Shown: in pieces, positions 41,878 to 51,045 of the stretch
Layout: each line of letters opens with the position of its first letter
Numbering within the stretch: position 1 is the stretch's first letter
DNA from: Pseudomonadota bacterium
Lineage (GTDB): Bacteria; Desulfobacterota; Desulfobacteria; Desulfobacterales; RPRI01
Direction of reading: 5' to 3'
Length of the DNA: 52,894 bases
Assembly: GCA_018817425.1 (NCBI GenBank)
Contig: JAHITX010000129.1
Span: 1 to 52,894, forward strand
Position numbers and translations under genes: made by a program
Notes under the pieces: model-generated
Seen by the model: only the letters and a program-made list of their open reading frames with translations
What the model was told of the DNA's origin: nothing
The model's database searches: none

Positions 41878-42132
41878 TTATATAACGCCCATATCTTTAA
41901 GGTCATTTCTAAGCACATTTTCTACATATACTTTGCCGGGACGCCAGCATCCGTTAAATTCAAGTGTAGGCACAACCCAGTCATCGCCGCCATTTGCATC
42001 GATAATGAGTTGAATGGTTTCTTGCGGTTGTTCCTCTAATTCAATATAGTCAAACTTTATATTGTTGTCTTCAAGAAACTTAACTGTTTTTTTACAATGA
42101 GGGCACCAATTTGCTGCATATACTTTTAACAT
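41878..42132 (-). CDS. Glutaredoxin-like protein
   Basis: An 84-residue thioredoxin-fold protein with the dithiol active site Cys10-Pro-His-Cys13 (AANWCPHC) and the cis-Pro region VVPTLEFN. The C-terminal part GCWRPGKVYVENVL is typical of small bacterial glutaredoxin/NrdH-like proteins. It should reduce disulfides in the cytoplasm. A ribosome site (AAAGGAGTAAATT) precedes the ATG at 42132. It follows the isochorismatase-like gene by 21 bp on the same strand and is probably co-transcribed. Confidence 0.87.
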   Translation of the reverse strand: MLKVYAANWCPHCKKTVKFLEDNNIKFDYIELEEQPQETIQLIIDANGGDDWVVPTLEFNGCWRPGKVYVENVLRNDLKDMGVI

Positions 42133-42153
42133 AATTTACTCCTTTAATTCGGA

Positions 42154-42741
42154 TTATGCGATCAAACTCAAAAACTCATCAGTTGATATTATAGTAATAC
42201 CCATATTGTTCATGTCAAACAGATTTGCTTCGTGTACTTGCTGGGTTTGTGCGGCAGTAGCGTCTTTTAACAAAATAACATCATAATCATAACCAATAGC
42301 ATCAGTCACTGTTGAACGAATACAGTTTGGTGTCTGTACTCCGCAAATAACAAGTTTTTTTACTCCAAGTCTTGTCAAAACCAACTGCATATCTGTTTGA
42401 AAAAATCCGCTGAACCTTGCACCTTTTACCTGAAATTCACCTTCGGCAGGCTTTAATTCGGGCACTATTTGTGCACCTGGTGTTCCATCAACAAGATAGG
42501 GTTTCTGCTTAAACATTTCTACTCTGAACTTTTCAACATCAATTCCATCGGGACGCTGAATTCTTATTTTATGAATTACCGGAATGCTTTTGCTTCTACA
42601 GGTATCAAGAACACGTTTTATAACCGGTATGACCTGCATGCCGGGAGGAACAATATCCATAACATCATTTTGCATATCTATTATCAATAAAGCTGTTGTC
42701 TTTGGTGAAATATCCGATAGCACGATATTAACAGAATCCAT
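42154..42741 (-). CDS. Isochorismatase-like cysteine hydrolase
   Basis: A 195-residue cytoplasmic hydrolase with the family triad: Asp22 (LLIIDMQND), Lys106 (QVKGARFSGF) and Cys140 (GVQTPNCIRSTVTDA). Members hydrolyse amides such as nicotinamide, ureidoacrylate or N-carbamoyl compounds. The exact substrate is not predictable; the zinc-binding residues of nicotinamidase are not evident. AAAGGAG lies 8 bases before ATG 42741. Operonic with the glutaredoxin gene. Full-length with no anomalies. Confidence 0.85.
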   Translation of the reverse strand: MDSVNIVLSDISPKTTALLIIDMQNDVMDIVPPGMQVIPVIKRVLDTCRSKSIPVIHKIRIQRPDGIDVEKFRVEMFKQKPYLVDGTPGAQIVPELKPAEGEFQVKGARFSGFFQTDMQLVLTRLGVKKLVICGVQTPNCIRSTVTDAIGYDYDVILLKDATAAQTQQVHEANLFDMNNMGITIISTDEFLSLIA

Positions 42742-42785
42742 ATGTTCTCCTTTTATTAAAAAATATTGAAATTACTCAGGTTGTT

Positions 42786-42826
42786 AGGTTCACGGTTCAC
42801 GGTTGATTGCCTTGAACCGTGAACCT
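42786..42826. repeat. GGTTCACGG hairpin repeat
   Basis: AGGTTCACGGTTCA and its exact complement (14 bp) separated by 13 bases that contain a further GGTT unit. Lies just after the glycosyltransferase stop. It may act as a terminator-like hairpin or be another dispersed palindromic repeat, similar in style to the leuC-flanking family. Confidence 0.75.
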
Positions 42827-42832
42827 GAGTAG

Positions 42833-44080
42833 CTAAATATTATTATATCTTTTTAAAACTGTATAATATATTTGCTGAACCTTATTAAACACACCTGTCC
42901 ATGAATAAGAAGCTATTTTATCACTAATAACGGAGATGTCTATTCCTGGATTTTTTAATGAGGCTAAAATTTGAGTATTTAGAGCATGTGCCAGATTTTT
43001 TTCAAATAAATCTTCGTCTTCTTTATACGGAATATCTATATTAAGACGAGGAGTTTTTACCATGCTTATAAAATCGGCATTAATGTTTCCTAATAGTTCA
43101 CTTACACCCGGAAGATCGGTTGCAACTATCCTGCAGCCACAGGCAAGGCCTTCCAGTAAAACCAGAGGCAGTCCTTCATAGAAAGAGGGTAGTACAAAAA
43201 CATGAGACTGTTTCATAATATCTGCTAAATCTTTTTGTGAAACAGCTCCGTGGACAATAACCCGTTCGCCCAGATTTTTTGCAAGTTCTATGCAGTAATC
43301 GCGTTCTTCACCGCTTCCGCTTCCAACAAGATGCAAACGCCATGAAGGAAAGTCTACGGTAGATAGCGCCCTCAAAAGCCAGGGTACTCCTTTGGCATTG
43401 CTAAGCTTTCCGGCGTATACCAGTTGCACGGGATTCGGATCAGGCTTAGGCGCTGGGGTAAAAAGCTGTTCATTGTATCCGGCTCCGACAACAAAAATTT
43501 TATCTTCAGAAATATTATACAAATTGATGATATCTGTTTTTTGTGCCCCGTATAAAGCCATAACAGCATCTGTTTTGCGGCAGTCCTCCAAAACCATTTC
43601 CTGCAAGTGAGGACAATTATTAAATTGGCGCAGATCTGTTCCATGGCAGGTAGTTACAATCGGAATATTAGGGAAAAGTTGTCTGGCTAAAGAAGTTACA
43701 ATCCATAAATGATGGCTGTGTATGATATCCGGTTTAAAAGAAGCTACGGTTTTTTTAAGTTTTTCTGTAAACGATTTTAAATACTGGTTGATCTCTTTTG
43801 GTGAAAGACAGGAAAACCTTGAGCTTTCATAAGGCATAACATCGCTCATGCCTGGTATTTGGCAAGACACATCCGTATTGGAAAACTTAACAAATTCACA
43901 CCGGTTTTCTTTAATACAGTCAAGGTTGACAGGCTGGTCGGACTGTATGCCTGCTAATAAAAAATTTTGATGATTGCATAACAATGATTCACGAAGCATG
44001 GCCTGCAAATAGAAACCGCTTCCCGTTGAATCGGGACGCTGGCTTAGCAGATGAAGAATTTTAAGTTTTTTCTGTGGCAT
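42833..44080 (-). CDS. Glycosyltransferase family 4 (GT-B fold)
   Basis: A 415-residue cytoplasmic or membrane-associated glycosyltransferase. The N-terminal domain has LLSQRPDSTGSGFYL (acceptor-side glycine loop), HSHHLWI and TTCHGTDLRQF. The C-terminal domain has LVYAGKLSNAKGVPWLL and FVLPSFYEGLPLVLLEGLAC, the E-x7-E nucleotide-sugar site of GT4. The likely product is a cell-surface or small glycoside; the acceptor is unknown. ATG 44080 preferred to TTG 44083. It overlaps the methyltransferase gene by 20 bp and is the last gene of the minus-strand sdh-methyltransferase string. Confidence 0.87.
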   Translation of the reverse strand: MPQKKLKILHLLSQRPDSTGSGFYLQAMLRESLLCNHQNFLLAGIQSDQPVNLDCIKENRCEFVKFSNTDVSCQIPGMSDVMPYESSRFSCLSPKEINQYLKSFTEKLKKTVASFKPDIIHSHHLWIVTSLARQLFPNIPIVTTCHGTDLRQFNNCPHLQEMVLEDCRKTDAVMALYGAQKTDIINLYNISEDKIFVVGAGYNEQLFTPAPKPDPNPVQLVYAGKLSNAKGVPWLLRALSTVDFPSWRLHLVGSGSGEERDYCIELAKNLGERVIVHGAVSQKDLADIMKQSHVFVLPSFYEGLPLVLLEGLACGCRIVATDLPGVSELLGNINADFISMVKTPRLNIDIPYKEDEDLFEKNLAHALNTQILASLKNPGIDISVISDKIASYSWTGVFNKVQQIYYTVLKRYNNI

Positions 44081-45374
44081 CAATTTTATTGATTTCTTCC
44101 GAAACGACTTTAAACTTTTTAAGATATTTAAATGGAGCAGATTCGTCTATCTCCACCAGGTTTGTGCGAAGAAGATGAAGATTGATAAATGTTTTGTTTT
44201 TAAGATACAAATAGGAAAGAAGATAATTGTTTTCATCATATTCGGTTTGATCGGATTTTAAATAAAAGCTTTGTCCTTTCAATTTATCCTCAAGCCACTT
44301 AATGGCTTTTGCCTCCGACCCTGCTTTTGGTTTTATACCGATAAGCTTTACTGTGCTATCATTACTAAGCTCAATCACATTTGGGGAAATAACACGCCTT
44401 AATCTTAAATACTTAATTTTTTCTTTTTGCTTTGCGTCAATTTTTGAACCATATGTCTTTTTTCTCGGATCGCTTTTCTTTTCAAATTTAATCTTGTCAC
44501 AAAATATATATGGCAATTGATTTATTTTTTGCCCGTAGTCTGCAATATCACGTTTGGGTTTTTTGACTTTAATAGAAAAATCAGTAAAAATATCAGTTTG
44601 TTCAGCTCCCAATTTCTTTTTTATCACAGGCAAAAAGGATTCATTTATTTCGTATCCTATTGAATGCCTGTTAAGATTTTTGGCAGCAAGAGCTGTTGTT
44701 CCGCTTCCTAAAAAGGGATCAAGAACCGTTTCTTGTGCAAAACAAAACATCTTTATTAAGCGTTTGGGAAGTTCTTCAGGAAACATTGCAAGGTGTTTAT
44801 TCTGTTTTTCTCCCGGAAAAATCCAGTGCCCGGCAAAGTATTCGTTCCACTCCTTTGTGGATAATTTTGCTTTTTCTTTATTTTCTTTTTCCACAAAAGG
44901 AGGATCGCCGGGTTTTTTGAAAAGCAGAATAAATTCATAATCAATCTTTAAAATGCCATTTCGCGGGTAAGGGAATGACCCCATGATTGAAGCTCCTCCC
45001 GTTGTGTTACAGGTTGTAACTTTTTGCCAGATAATAGCTCCCATATAATCAAAACCGGCAGATTCGCAAAATTTTATTATTTCCGTTCTGATGGGAATGA
45101 CTTTATAGCGGCCATAATACGCAGCTCTTGCAAACTGGTCTCCGATATTAATGCACAACCGGCAACCTTCTTTTAAGACACGATGGCATTCTTTCCATAC
45201 CAGATTAAGGTTGTTGATATACTCTTCATATGTATCATAAAAACCAATCTGTCTGATATCGTCATAATCTTTTAGCTGCCAGTAGGGCGGGGAAGTAATA
45301 ACAAGATGAACGGATTCATCCGAAACTTCAGGCATTATACGGGAATCTGATATATAAATAGTATGGTTAGTCAT
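44061..45374 (-). CDS. DNA methyltransferase (N6-adenine/N4-cytosine) with SNase-like C-terminal domain
   Basis: A 437-residue fusion. Residues 1-260 form a beta-class amino-methyltransferase: motif IV SPPYW at 28-32 precedes motif I DPFLGSGTT at 219-227. Residues about 322-420 resemble a staphylococcal-nuclease fold (RLRRVISPNVIELSN, EAKAIKWLEDKLKGQSFYL, NNYLLSYLYLKNKTFINLHL), but the arginines and glutamate expected of an active SNase are not clearly conserved, so this part may be a DNA-binding or inactivated nuclease. No restriction enzyme gene adjoins: an orphan or self-contained modification enzyme. ATG begins 9 bp after the sdhB stop. Target sequence unknown. Confidence 0.8.
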   Translation of the reverse strand: MTNHTIYISDSRIMPEVSDESVHLVITSPPYWQLKDYDDIRQIGFYDTYEEYINNLNLVWKECHRVLKEGCRLCINIGDQFARAAYYGRYKVIPIRTEIIKFCESAGFDYMGAIIWQKVTTCNTTGGASIMGSFPYPRNGILKIDYEFILLFKKPGDPPFVEKENKEKAKLSTKEWNEYFAGHWIFPGEKQNKHLAMFPEELPKRLIKMFCFAQETVLDPFLGSGTTALAAKNLNRHSIGYEINESFLPVIKKKLGAEQTDIFTDFSIKVKKPKRDIADYGQKINQLPYIFCDKIKFEKKSDPRKKTYGSKIDAKQKEKIKYLRLRRVISPNVIELSNDSTVKLIGIKPKAGSEAKAIKWLEDKLKGQSFYLKSDQTEYDENNYLLSYLYLKNKTFINLHLLRTNLVEIDESAPFKYLKKFKVVSEEINKIDATEKT

Positions 45375-45383
45375 CAGCAGATA

Positions 45384-46148
45384 CTATTTTACATCTGAAA
45401 AGAACGATGCCTTAAAAAATTCCCTGTTCATTCGGGCAATGTTTACAATAGAAATTTCTTTCGGACATTCTGCTTCACATTCTCTTTCATTGGTGCAGTT
45501 TCCGAAACCAAGCTTATCCATTGTTCGAACCATTTCTATAGCCCGCTTTGCTGCTTCAGGTTTTCCCTGGGGAAGAAGCGCTAACTGTGAAATTTTAGCA
45601 CTTGTAAAAAGCATTGCAGAAGCATTTGGGCAGGCTGCCACACATGCTCCGCATCCTATGCATGCAGCGGCATCCATTGCTTTTTCTGCTATTTCCTGTG
45701 AAATCGGTATGGCATTAGCATCGGGAGCTCCGCCTGTATTAACGGAAACATAACCTCCGGCTTGGATTATTTTATCCAGCGCACTCCGGTCAACAGCAAG
45801 GTCTTTTATTATTTTAAAAGCTTTCGAACGCCAGGGTTCAATAAAAATAGTATCGCCGTCCGAAAAATGGCGCATATGAAGCTGGCACAATGTAGTTTCT
45901 TTTTCAGGGCCATGCGGACGGCCGTTTACAACAGCACCGCACATACCACAAATTCCTTCACGGCAGTCATGGTCAAAAGCTATTGGTTCCTTGCCTTCAA
46001 GGGTAAGCTGTTCATTTATAACATCTATCATTTCCAGAAAAGACATGTCAGTGGAAATATTTTTGGCATTATATGTTTCAAGTTTACCGACAGCGTCCGG
46101 GCCTTTCTGGCGCCAGACCTTGAGTGTCAAATTAAGAGTCTTTGTCAC
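45384..46148 (-). CDS. sdhB: Succinate dehydrogenase/fumarate reductase iron-sulfur subunit
   Basis: A 254-residue subunit with a plant-type [2Fe-2S] site [19 protein letters not shown] (about 62-80, plus Cys at about 88), then a [4Fe-4S]/[3Fe-4S] ferredoxin-like part ([30 protein letters not shown]). It passes electrons between the FAD subunit and the membrane cytochrome b. GTG 46148 was chosen: AAAGGAG is 8 bases upstream and GTGA overlaps the sdhA stop by 4 bp. Third gene of the sdhCAB operon. All cluster ligands appear present. Confidence 0.95.
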   Translation of the reverse strand: MTKTLNLTLKVWRQKGPDAVGKLETYNAKNISTDMSFLEMIDVINEQLTLEGKEPIAFDHDCREGICGMCGAVVNGRPHGPEKETTLCQLHMRHFSDGDTIFIEPWRSKAFKIIKDLAVDRSALDKIIQAGGYVSVNTGGAPDANAIPISQEIAEKAMDAAACIGCGACVAACPNASAMLFTSAKISQLALLPQGKPEAAKRAIEMVRTMDKLGFGNCTNERECEAECPKEISIVNIARMNREFFKASFFSDVK

Positions 46149-48058
46149 TTGTAACTCCTTTGTGTCAGTTTGACATTTTCAAAAGTAAGAGGTTCTTTAT
46201 TAAGAACGGGATCATTTCCATCTCCCTTATACTCCCATGCCGAAACATGGCAGAAATTATCATCATCACGCATTGCCTCATTTTCTTCAGTTTGATGAGC
46301 CTCATTAAAATGGCCACCACAGGATTCCTTGCGGGAAAGAGCATCTATTACCAACAATTCACCGAATTCAAGAAAATCTGCAACACGGCCGGCCTTTTCA
46401 AGACTTTGGTTAAACTCCATGCCGGAACCCGGTACAACAACATTTTTCCAGAATTCTCCCCTTAACTCCTGTATAAGCTTTCGTGCTTTTTCAAGCCCTG
46501 CGTCATTTCTGGACATGCCGCAATATTCCCACAAAATATTTCCAAGATGCCTGTGAAAATCATCTGCTGTACGCTTTCCTTTTATAGAAAGAAGCTTATT
46601 GGTAAAATCATTAATTTTTTTCTCGGATTCCTTAAATGCCGGATGATCGGTTTTTATCTCTTTTTTAGGTGTGGTAGCAAGATATCCGCCTATAGTATAA
46701 GGAATTACGAAATATCCATCCGCAAGGCCCTGCATGAGAGCACTTGCACCAAGACGATTTGCGCCATGGTCGGAAAAATTGGCTTCTCCCAGTACAAAAA
46801 GACCGTCTATGGTACTCATAAGATTATAGTCAACCCATAGTCCGCCCATAGCGTAATGGACGGCGGGGTAAATCATCATAGGCGTTTCATAGGGATTATC
46901 GGCTGTAATCTTTTCGTACATCTGGAAAAGGTTACCGTATTTTTTTGCTATAGTGTCTTTTCCGTCTCTTTTGATTGCATCTGCAAAATCAAGATAAACT
47001 GCAAGTCCTGTTTCGCCGACACCTTTTTTCTTATCGCACTGCTCTTTGGCATTTCGTGATGCAACATCGCGTGGAACAAGGTTTCCGAAACTTGGATATT
47101 TATTTTCAAGATAATAATCACGTTCACTTTCAGGTATCTCGGAAGGCTTTCTTTTATCTCCCGGTTTTTTGGGAACCCAGACCCGGCCATCATTTCTCAG
47201 GCTTTCACTCATCAATGTGAGTTTTGACTGATATGTTCCGTGAACGGGTATGCATGTTGGGTGTATCTGTGTAAAACAGGGGTTGGCGAAAAAAGCTCCT
47301 TTTTTATATGCTCTGTAAGTTGCAGTAACATTTGAGCCCATGGCATTTGTTGAAAGATAAAACACATTGCCGTAGCCGCCTGTGGCAAGAACAACCGCAT
47401 CTGCGGCATATTTTTCAATTTCACCTGAAACAAGATTGCGTACAACAATCCCTTTTGCATGACCGTCAATTACTACAATGTCCAGCATTTCCCTTCGGGC
47501 ATACATTTGTACTTTTTTCGCCGCAATCTGTCTTGAAAGCGCGCTGTATGCTCCTAAAAGAAGCTGCTGACCTGTCTGGCCCCGTGCATAAAAAGTTCTT
47601 GAAACCTGAGCACCGCCGAAACTTCTGTTTGCAAGCTGGCCTCCGTATTCGCGCGCAAACGGAACTCCCTGAGCAACACATTGATCGATAATGTTTCCGC
47701 TAAGCTGGGCAAGTCTGTAAACATTTGCTTCTCTTGCCCTGAAATCGCCGCCTTTTATAGTATCGTAAAAAAGGCGCCAATCGCTGTCACTGTCATTCTG
47801 ATAGTTTTTTGAAGCATTGATTCCGCCCTGAGCGGCAATACTGTGGGCGCGTCTCGGACTATCCTGTATGCAGAATGTCTTTACATTATATCCAAGTTCG
47901 GCAAGAGATGCTGACGCCGAACCTCCGGCAAGGCCGGTTCCAACAACGATTATGTTGTATTTTCTTTTATTTGCAGGGTTGACAAGCTTTAGCTCAAAAC
48001 GGTGTTTGTCCCATTTTTGTGCAAGTGGGCCTGCCGGTGTTTTTGCATCAAGCTGCAT
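46145..48058 (-). CDS. sdhA: Succinate dehydrogenase/fumarate reductase flavoprotein subunit
   Basis: A 637-residue FAD subunit. The dinucleotide fold is [17 protein letters not shown] (40-56). His72 in HSIAAQGG is the covalent FAD attachment site. HPTCIPVHG and the [12 protein letters not shown] and [20 protein letters not shown] blocks form the dicarboxylate site. It belongs to the B. subtilis/Wolinella-like class found in sulfate reducers, where it can run in either direction. ATG 48058 was chosen over an open upstream region to 48121 because AAGGAAGGA lies just before it and it leaves a 14-bp gap to sdhC. Confidence 0.96.
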   Translation of the reverse strand: MQLDAKTPAGPLAQKWDKHRFELKLVNPANKRKYNIIVVGTGLAGGSASASLAELGYNVKTFCIQDSPRRAHSIAAQGGINASKNYQNDSDSDWRLFYDTIKGGDFRAREANVYRLAQLSGNIIDQCVAQGVPFAREYGGQLANRSFGGAQVSRTFYARGQTGQQLLLGAYSALSRQIAAKKVQMYARREMLDIVVIDGHAKGIVVRNLVSGEIEKYAADAVVLATGGYGNVFYLSTNAMGSNVTATYRAYKKGAFFANPCFTQIHPTCIPVHGTYQSKLTLMSESLRNDGRVWVPKKPGDKRKPSEIPESERDYYLENKYPSFGNLVPRDVASRNAKEQCDKKKGVGETGLAVYLDFADAIKRDGKDTIAKKYGNLFQMYEKITADNPYETPMMIYPAVHYAMGGLWVDYNLMSTIDGLFVLGEANFSDHGANRLGASALMQGLADGYFVIPYTIGGYLATTPKKEIKTDHPAFKESEKKINDFTNKLLSIKGKRTADDFHRHLGNILWEYCGMSRNDAGLEKARKLIQELRGEFWKNVVVPGSGMEFNQSLEKAGRVADFLEFGELLVIDALSRKESCGGHFNEAHQTEENEAMRDDDNFCHVSAWEYKGDGNDPVLNKEPLTFENVKLTQRSYK

Positions 48059-48071
48059 ATTATATCCTTCC

Positions 48072-48713
48072 TTATGTTGTAAGCGAAATAAAAACCGGTA
48101 TGAAGCCGAAACCAAGTCCAACTAATATACTGAAGGCAATACCCGCCTTTCTGATAAAAGGCATATACTTGGGATGGTTTGCTCCAAGTGTTTGAAAAGC
48201 ACTCCAGAACCCGTGACTTACATGTACTGCAACCACAATCATGGCAAATATATATACTACTATATATACCGGATTTAAAAACGCATTCTTAACTATTTCA
48301 AATATTGTTGTGCCGGTTTTATCAATAAAATGAAAATTGATCAGATGCAGTATTATAAAAGCAATTAGTATCAAGCCGGTGTAAGGCATTGTAGCAGATC
48401 CTATTGTGCGGCCCCCGGCATTTTTTTTGACGGAGTATCTTACGGGTCTTGATTTCATATTTTGAATAAAAAGAACAAGGCCGGTTAAAATGTGAATTAT
48501 CCCAAAAAACAAAAGCCCTTTTTCACTTACAGATAAAAGCACTCCAAGAGAATGAAGATGCTCGGCATATGAATTAAAAGCATCTTTTCCTGCATAAAGA
48601 GTCAGGTTGCCTAATAGATGTGATGTAAGAAATCCGCAAAAACTAAGCCCTGTTATAGCCATAAGCCATTTTTTACCTATGGAACTTGTAAAGGTTTTTA
48701 TAAACCAGCCCAT
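48072..48713 (-). CDS. sdhC: Succinate dehydrogenase/fumarate reductase cytochrome b subunit
   Basis: A 213-residue integral membrane diheme cytochrome b of the five-helix, single-subunit type (class B). Helices lie near 15-35, 65-85, 105-125, 150-170 and 188-208. Likely heme ligands are histidines in [24 protein letters not shown] and [10 protein letters not shown]. It anchors SdhAB and exchanges electrons with menaquinone. GGAGG sits 5 bases before ATG 48713. First gene of the operon; the promoter must lie in 48714-48960, where no sigma-54 site was found. Confidence 0.93.
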   Translation of the reverse strand: MGWFIKTFTSSIGKKWLMAITGLSFCGFLTSHLLGNLTLYAGKDAFNSYAEHLHSLGVLLSVSEKGLLFFGIIHILTGLVLFIQNMKSRPVRYSVKKNAGGRTIGSATMPYTGLILIAFIILHLINFHFIDKTGTTIFEIVKNAFLNPVYIVVYIFAMIVVAVHVSHGFWSAFQTLGANHPKYMPFIRKAGIAFSILVGLGFGFIPVFISLTT

Positions 48714-48960
48714 CGTTTCCTCCGTTTAAGATATTTAAAAAATACCCTCTTTTGCATGCAAGTCTTGATTTTTATGTTTCAGGCAAAACAGAATATTTTC
48801 TGACTGCTTCGTTTTATTTTTGTACAATGTAAATATTGAGTTATAGCGCCAGAGTCAATAATAAATATTATTAAACAATAAAAATGGCCTTTAAACTATA
48901 AAAGGTGAAAATACCCTGGTTTGGGGTGAGCGTATAGCCTGTTAAATCGCAACAGCAAGC

Positions 48961-49055
48961 AAATTTCAACCAAAGGAATACATTAAGTATTTCGAGGATT
49001 AATCTTTGAGCCCAATGCAGAGATCTGCGAAAATGGGGCGTTTTGAAACTGGCTC
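48961..49055 (+). repeat. 142-bp-family element, partial copy D
   Basis: AAATTTCAACCAAAGGAATA, then CATTAAGTATTTCGAGGATT, CCCAATGCAGAGATCTG and the right end GGGGCGTTTTGAAACTGGCTC region. The left third and left terminal repeat are unrecognisable. It sits in the divergent gap between sdhC and the sensor-kinase gene. No gene or other signal was seen in the rest of 48714-49297. Confidence 0.8.
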
Positions 49056-49297
49056 TAAAGTATATATAATAGCGGATCAATATTAATAGAATAAATACTG
49101 TTATAGTAAAAATATTGGAAACTTAATGAATTTTATGAAAATAAATTATAAATTGACAGCATGAACTATTATATTTATCCTATAAATTAAGTATGAAAAT
49201 TATATAAAAGTATTCAGGGTTAGGATAAAATCAATCTATAGCGTTTCTAAAAACAACGTTCCAATTATTACAGATTTTTTATAGGAATAGATGCGGT

Positions 49298-50992
49298 ATG
49301 CTTAAATTAAAAAAAATGTATGTGCCTGCATATTCTATTGTTGCCGTTGTGCTTCTACTTCTCGTGCTTATCAGCATTTCCACTTACCGAAATTTGAACC
49401 GTGATAAAACGCGTGCTTTGGAATTTATTAATCGCCAGGGATTATCACTGATTCGAACAATAGAAGTTGGCGCAAGGGTTGGAATAAATCATTCCAAAAC
49501 ACAGGATAGTCATGACCTAATAGGCAGGCTTATTCATGAAGCAGGAAAAGATGAGGATATTGCATATATTTACTTGCTGGATGAAGGAGGCAATGTAATC
49601 AGTCATTCACAGACTTCTAATGAAGATTTGCCTTCTGATTTAACATTTCAACTAACTGACAATAATCAGGTGAAAAGCCGGATCAGGGAACTTTCAGACG
49701 GTTCCAAGGTATATGAACTTAACAAATGTTTTTTCCCTTTTCGAACTCCTGTTGATGGATTAAAATGCGACAGGTTTATTGTCCTTGCTTTGAAATTGTC
49801 GACCTTTGAAGAGGCGCGTCATACAGACTTTCATCATGCCTTGATCATGGCTGCCATTGTTGTTGCCTTAGGTTCCGGAGCGCTTTTTTTTATATTTGTT
49901 ATACAAAACTACTACCTTGTGGATAGGACACTCAAAGAAACTCAGGATTACGCCAGTCAAGTTGTGGCCAGCATGGCCAATGGCTTGCTGAGCGTTAACC
50001 GGGATGGGAAAGTGGCTTCTTACAACTTATTAGCACTGGAGTTACTCGATTTTAAGGAATCCGAGATCAGAGGCCTGGATTTGAAAGAATATATTGATTT
50101 TGAGAAAAGCGGCATTAATGAAACCCTTTCCTACTGCCGCTCAGTATTAGAAAGAGAAATTCTCTACCATAAGCAATCGGGAGAAGAAGTCGCTTTGGCA
50201 TTAAGCGTATCCCCGATTATGGCTGAAAAGGGGGAATGTAAAGCTGCTGTAATCGTACTTCGGGATCTGAGGGAAATCAAACGGTTGGAAGCAAAGATCA
50301 AGCGGTCGGAAAAACTTGCGGCAATCGGGAAACTGGCAGCCGGGGTAGCCCACGAGATCAGAAATCCCCTTGGCTCTATCAGGGGCTTTGCTCAGTTTCT
50401 AAAGCATGCCCTGAAAGATCGACCTCAGGAGCAGGAATATTCTGACACCATGATAAAGGAAATTGATAGAATTGATCGAGTTGTGACGGACTTACTTACT
50501 TTTGCCCGACCTTTGGAAGCCAGGTTATTTCCAGTTAATGTAAATGAATTAGTGGAACATACGTTACGATTGGTGCATGCGGATGCTCTGGTTCGAAATA
50601 TTGAAATCACAAAAAATATTCTGCCTGATTTGGGAGAGTTTCCTTTGGATGAGAACCAGATGACACAGGCTCTTCTCAATCTTTTATTGAACGCAATACA
50701 ATCTGTTGAGGCGGGCGGAACCATTGATGTTGGAGTGAATTTGAATGAACAAAGCAACCAGCTCAATATCTGGGTCGAAAGCGATGGTCCAGCCATTGTG
50801 CCCGAACAAAGAGAAAAAATTTTCGACCCTTTTTTTACTACCAGAAAAAAAGGCACCGGATTAGGATTGTCTATCGTCCACAAGATTGTGGAAAATCATG
50901 GTGGCGAAATAATTATAGAGAGTCCTCTTTCTGGCAAAAGCTATGGTTGCCGCTTTACCTTGAGCATTCCTATATATGCAGACAAAGCATGA
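49298..50992 (+). CDS. ZraS-like membrane sensor histidine kinase
   Basis: A 564-residue kinase: TM1 (about 11-28), periplasmic sensor of about 150 residues (LIRTIEVGARVGINH ... IAYIYLLDEGGNVISHSQ), TM2 (about 183-205), a PAS domain (about 218-325), HisKA with His352 (GVAHEIRNPLGSI) and HATPase (LLNLLLNAIQSV, FDPFFTTRKKGTGLGL). The sensor layout resembles ZraS, a zinc/envelope-stress kinase, but no metal ligand set is clear. ATG 49298 has GGAA about 10 bases upstream. It is 53 bp ahead of its response regulator and must phosphorylate it. Confidence 0.87.
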   Translation: MLKLKKMYVPAYSIVAVVLLLLVLISISTYRNLNRDKTRALEFINRQGLSLIRTIEVGARVGINHSKTQDSHDLIGRLIHEAGKDEDIAYIYLLDEGGNVISHSQTSNEDLPSDLTFQLTDNNQVKSRIRELSDGSKVYELNKCFFPFRTPVDGLKCDRFIVLALKLSTFEEARHTDFHHALIMAAIVVALGSGALFFIFVIQNYYLVDRTLKETQDYASQVVASMANGLLSVNRDGKVASYNLLALELLDFKESEIRGLDLKEYIDFEKSGINETLSYCRSVLEREILYHKQSGEEVALALSVSPIMAEKGECKAAVIVLRDLREIKRLEAKIKRSEKLAAIGKLAAGVAHEIRNPLGSIRGFAQFLKHALKDRPQEQEYSDTMIKEIDRIDRVVTDLLTFARPLEARLFPVNVNELVEHTLRLVHADALVRNIEITKNILPDLGEFPLDENQMTQALLNLLLNAIQSVEAGGTIDVGVNLNEQSNQLNIWVESDGPAIVPEQREKIFDPFFTTRKKGTGLGLSIVHKIVENHGGEIIIESPLSGKSYGCRFTLSIPIYADKA

Positions 50993-51045
50993 TTATTTGA
51001 CTCCTTATATGGGGCTCTTGGGGCACATAAGAAACGGAAAAACGA

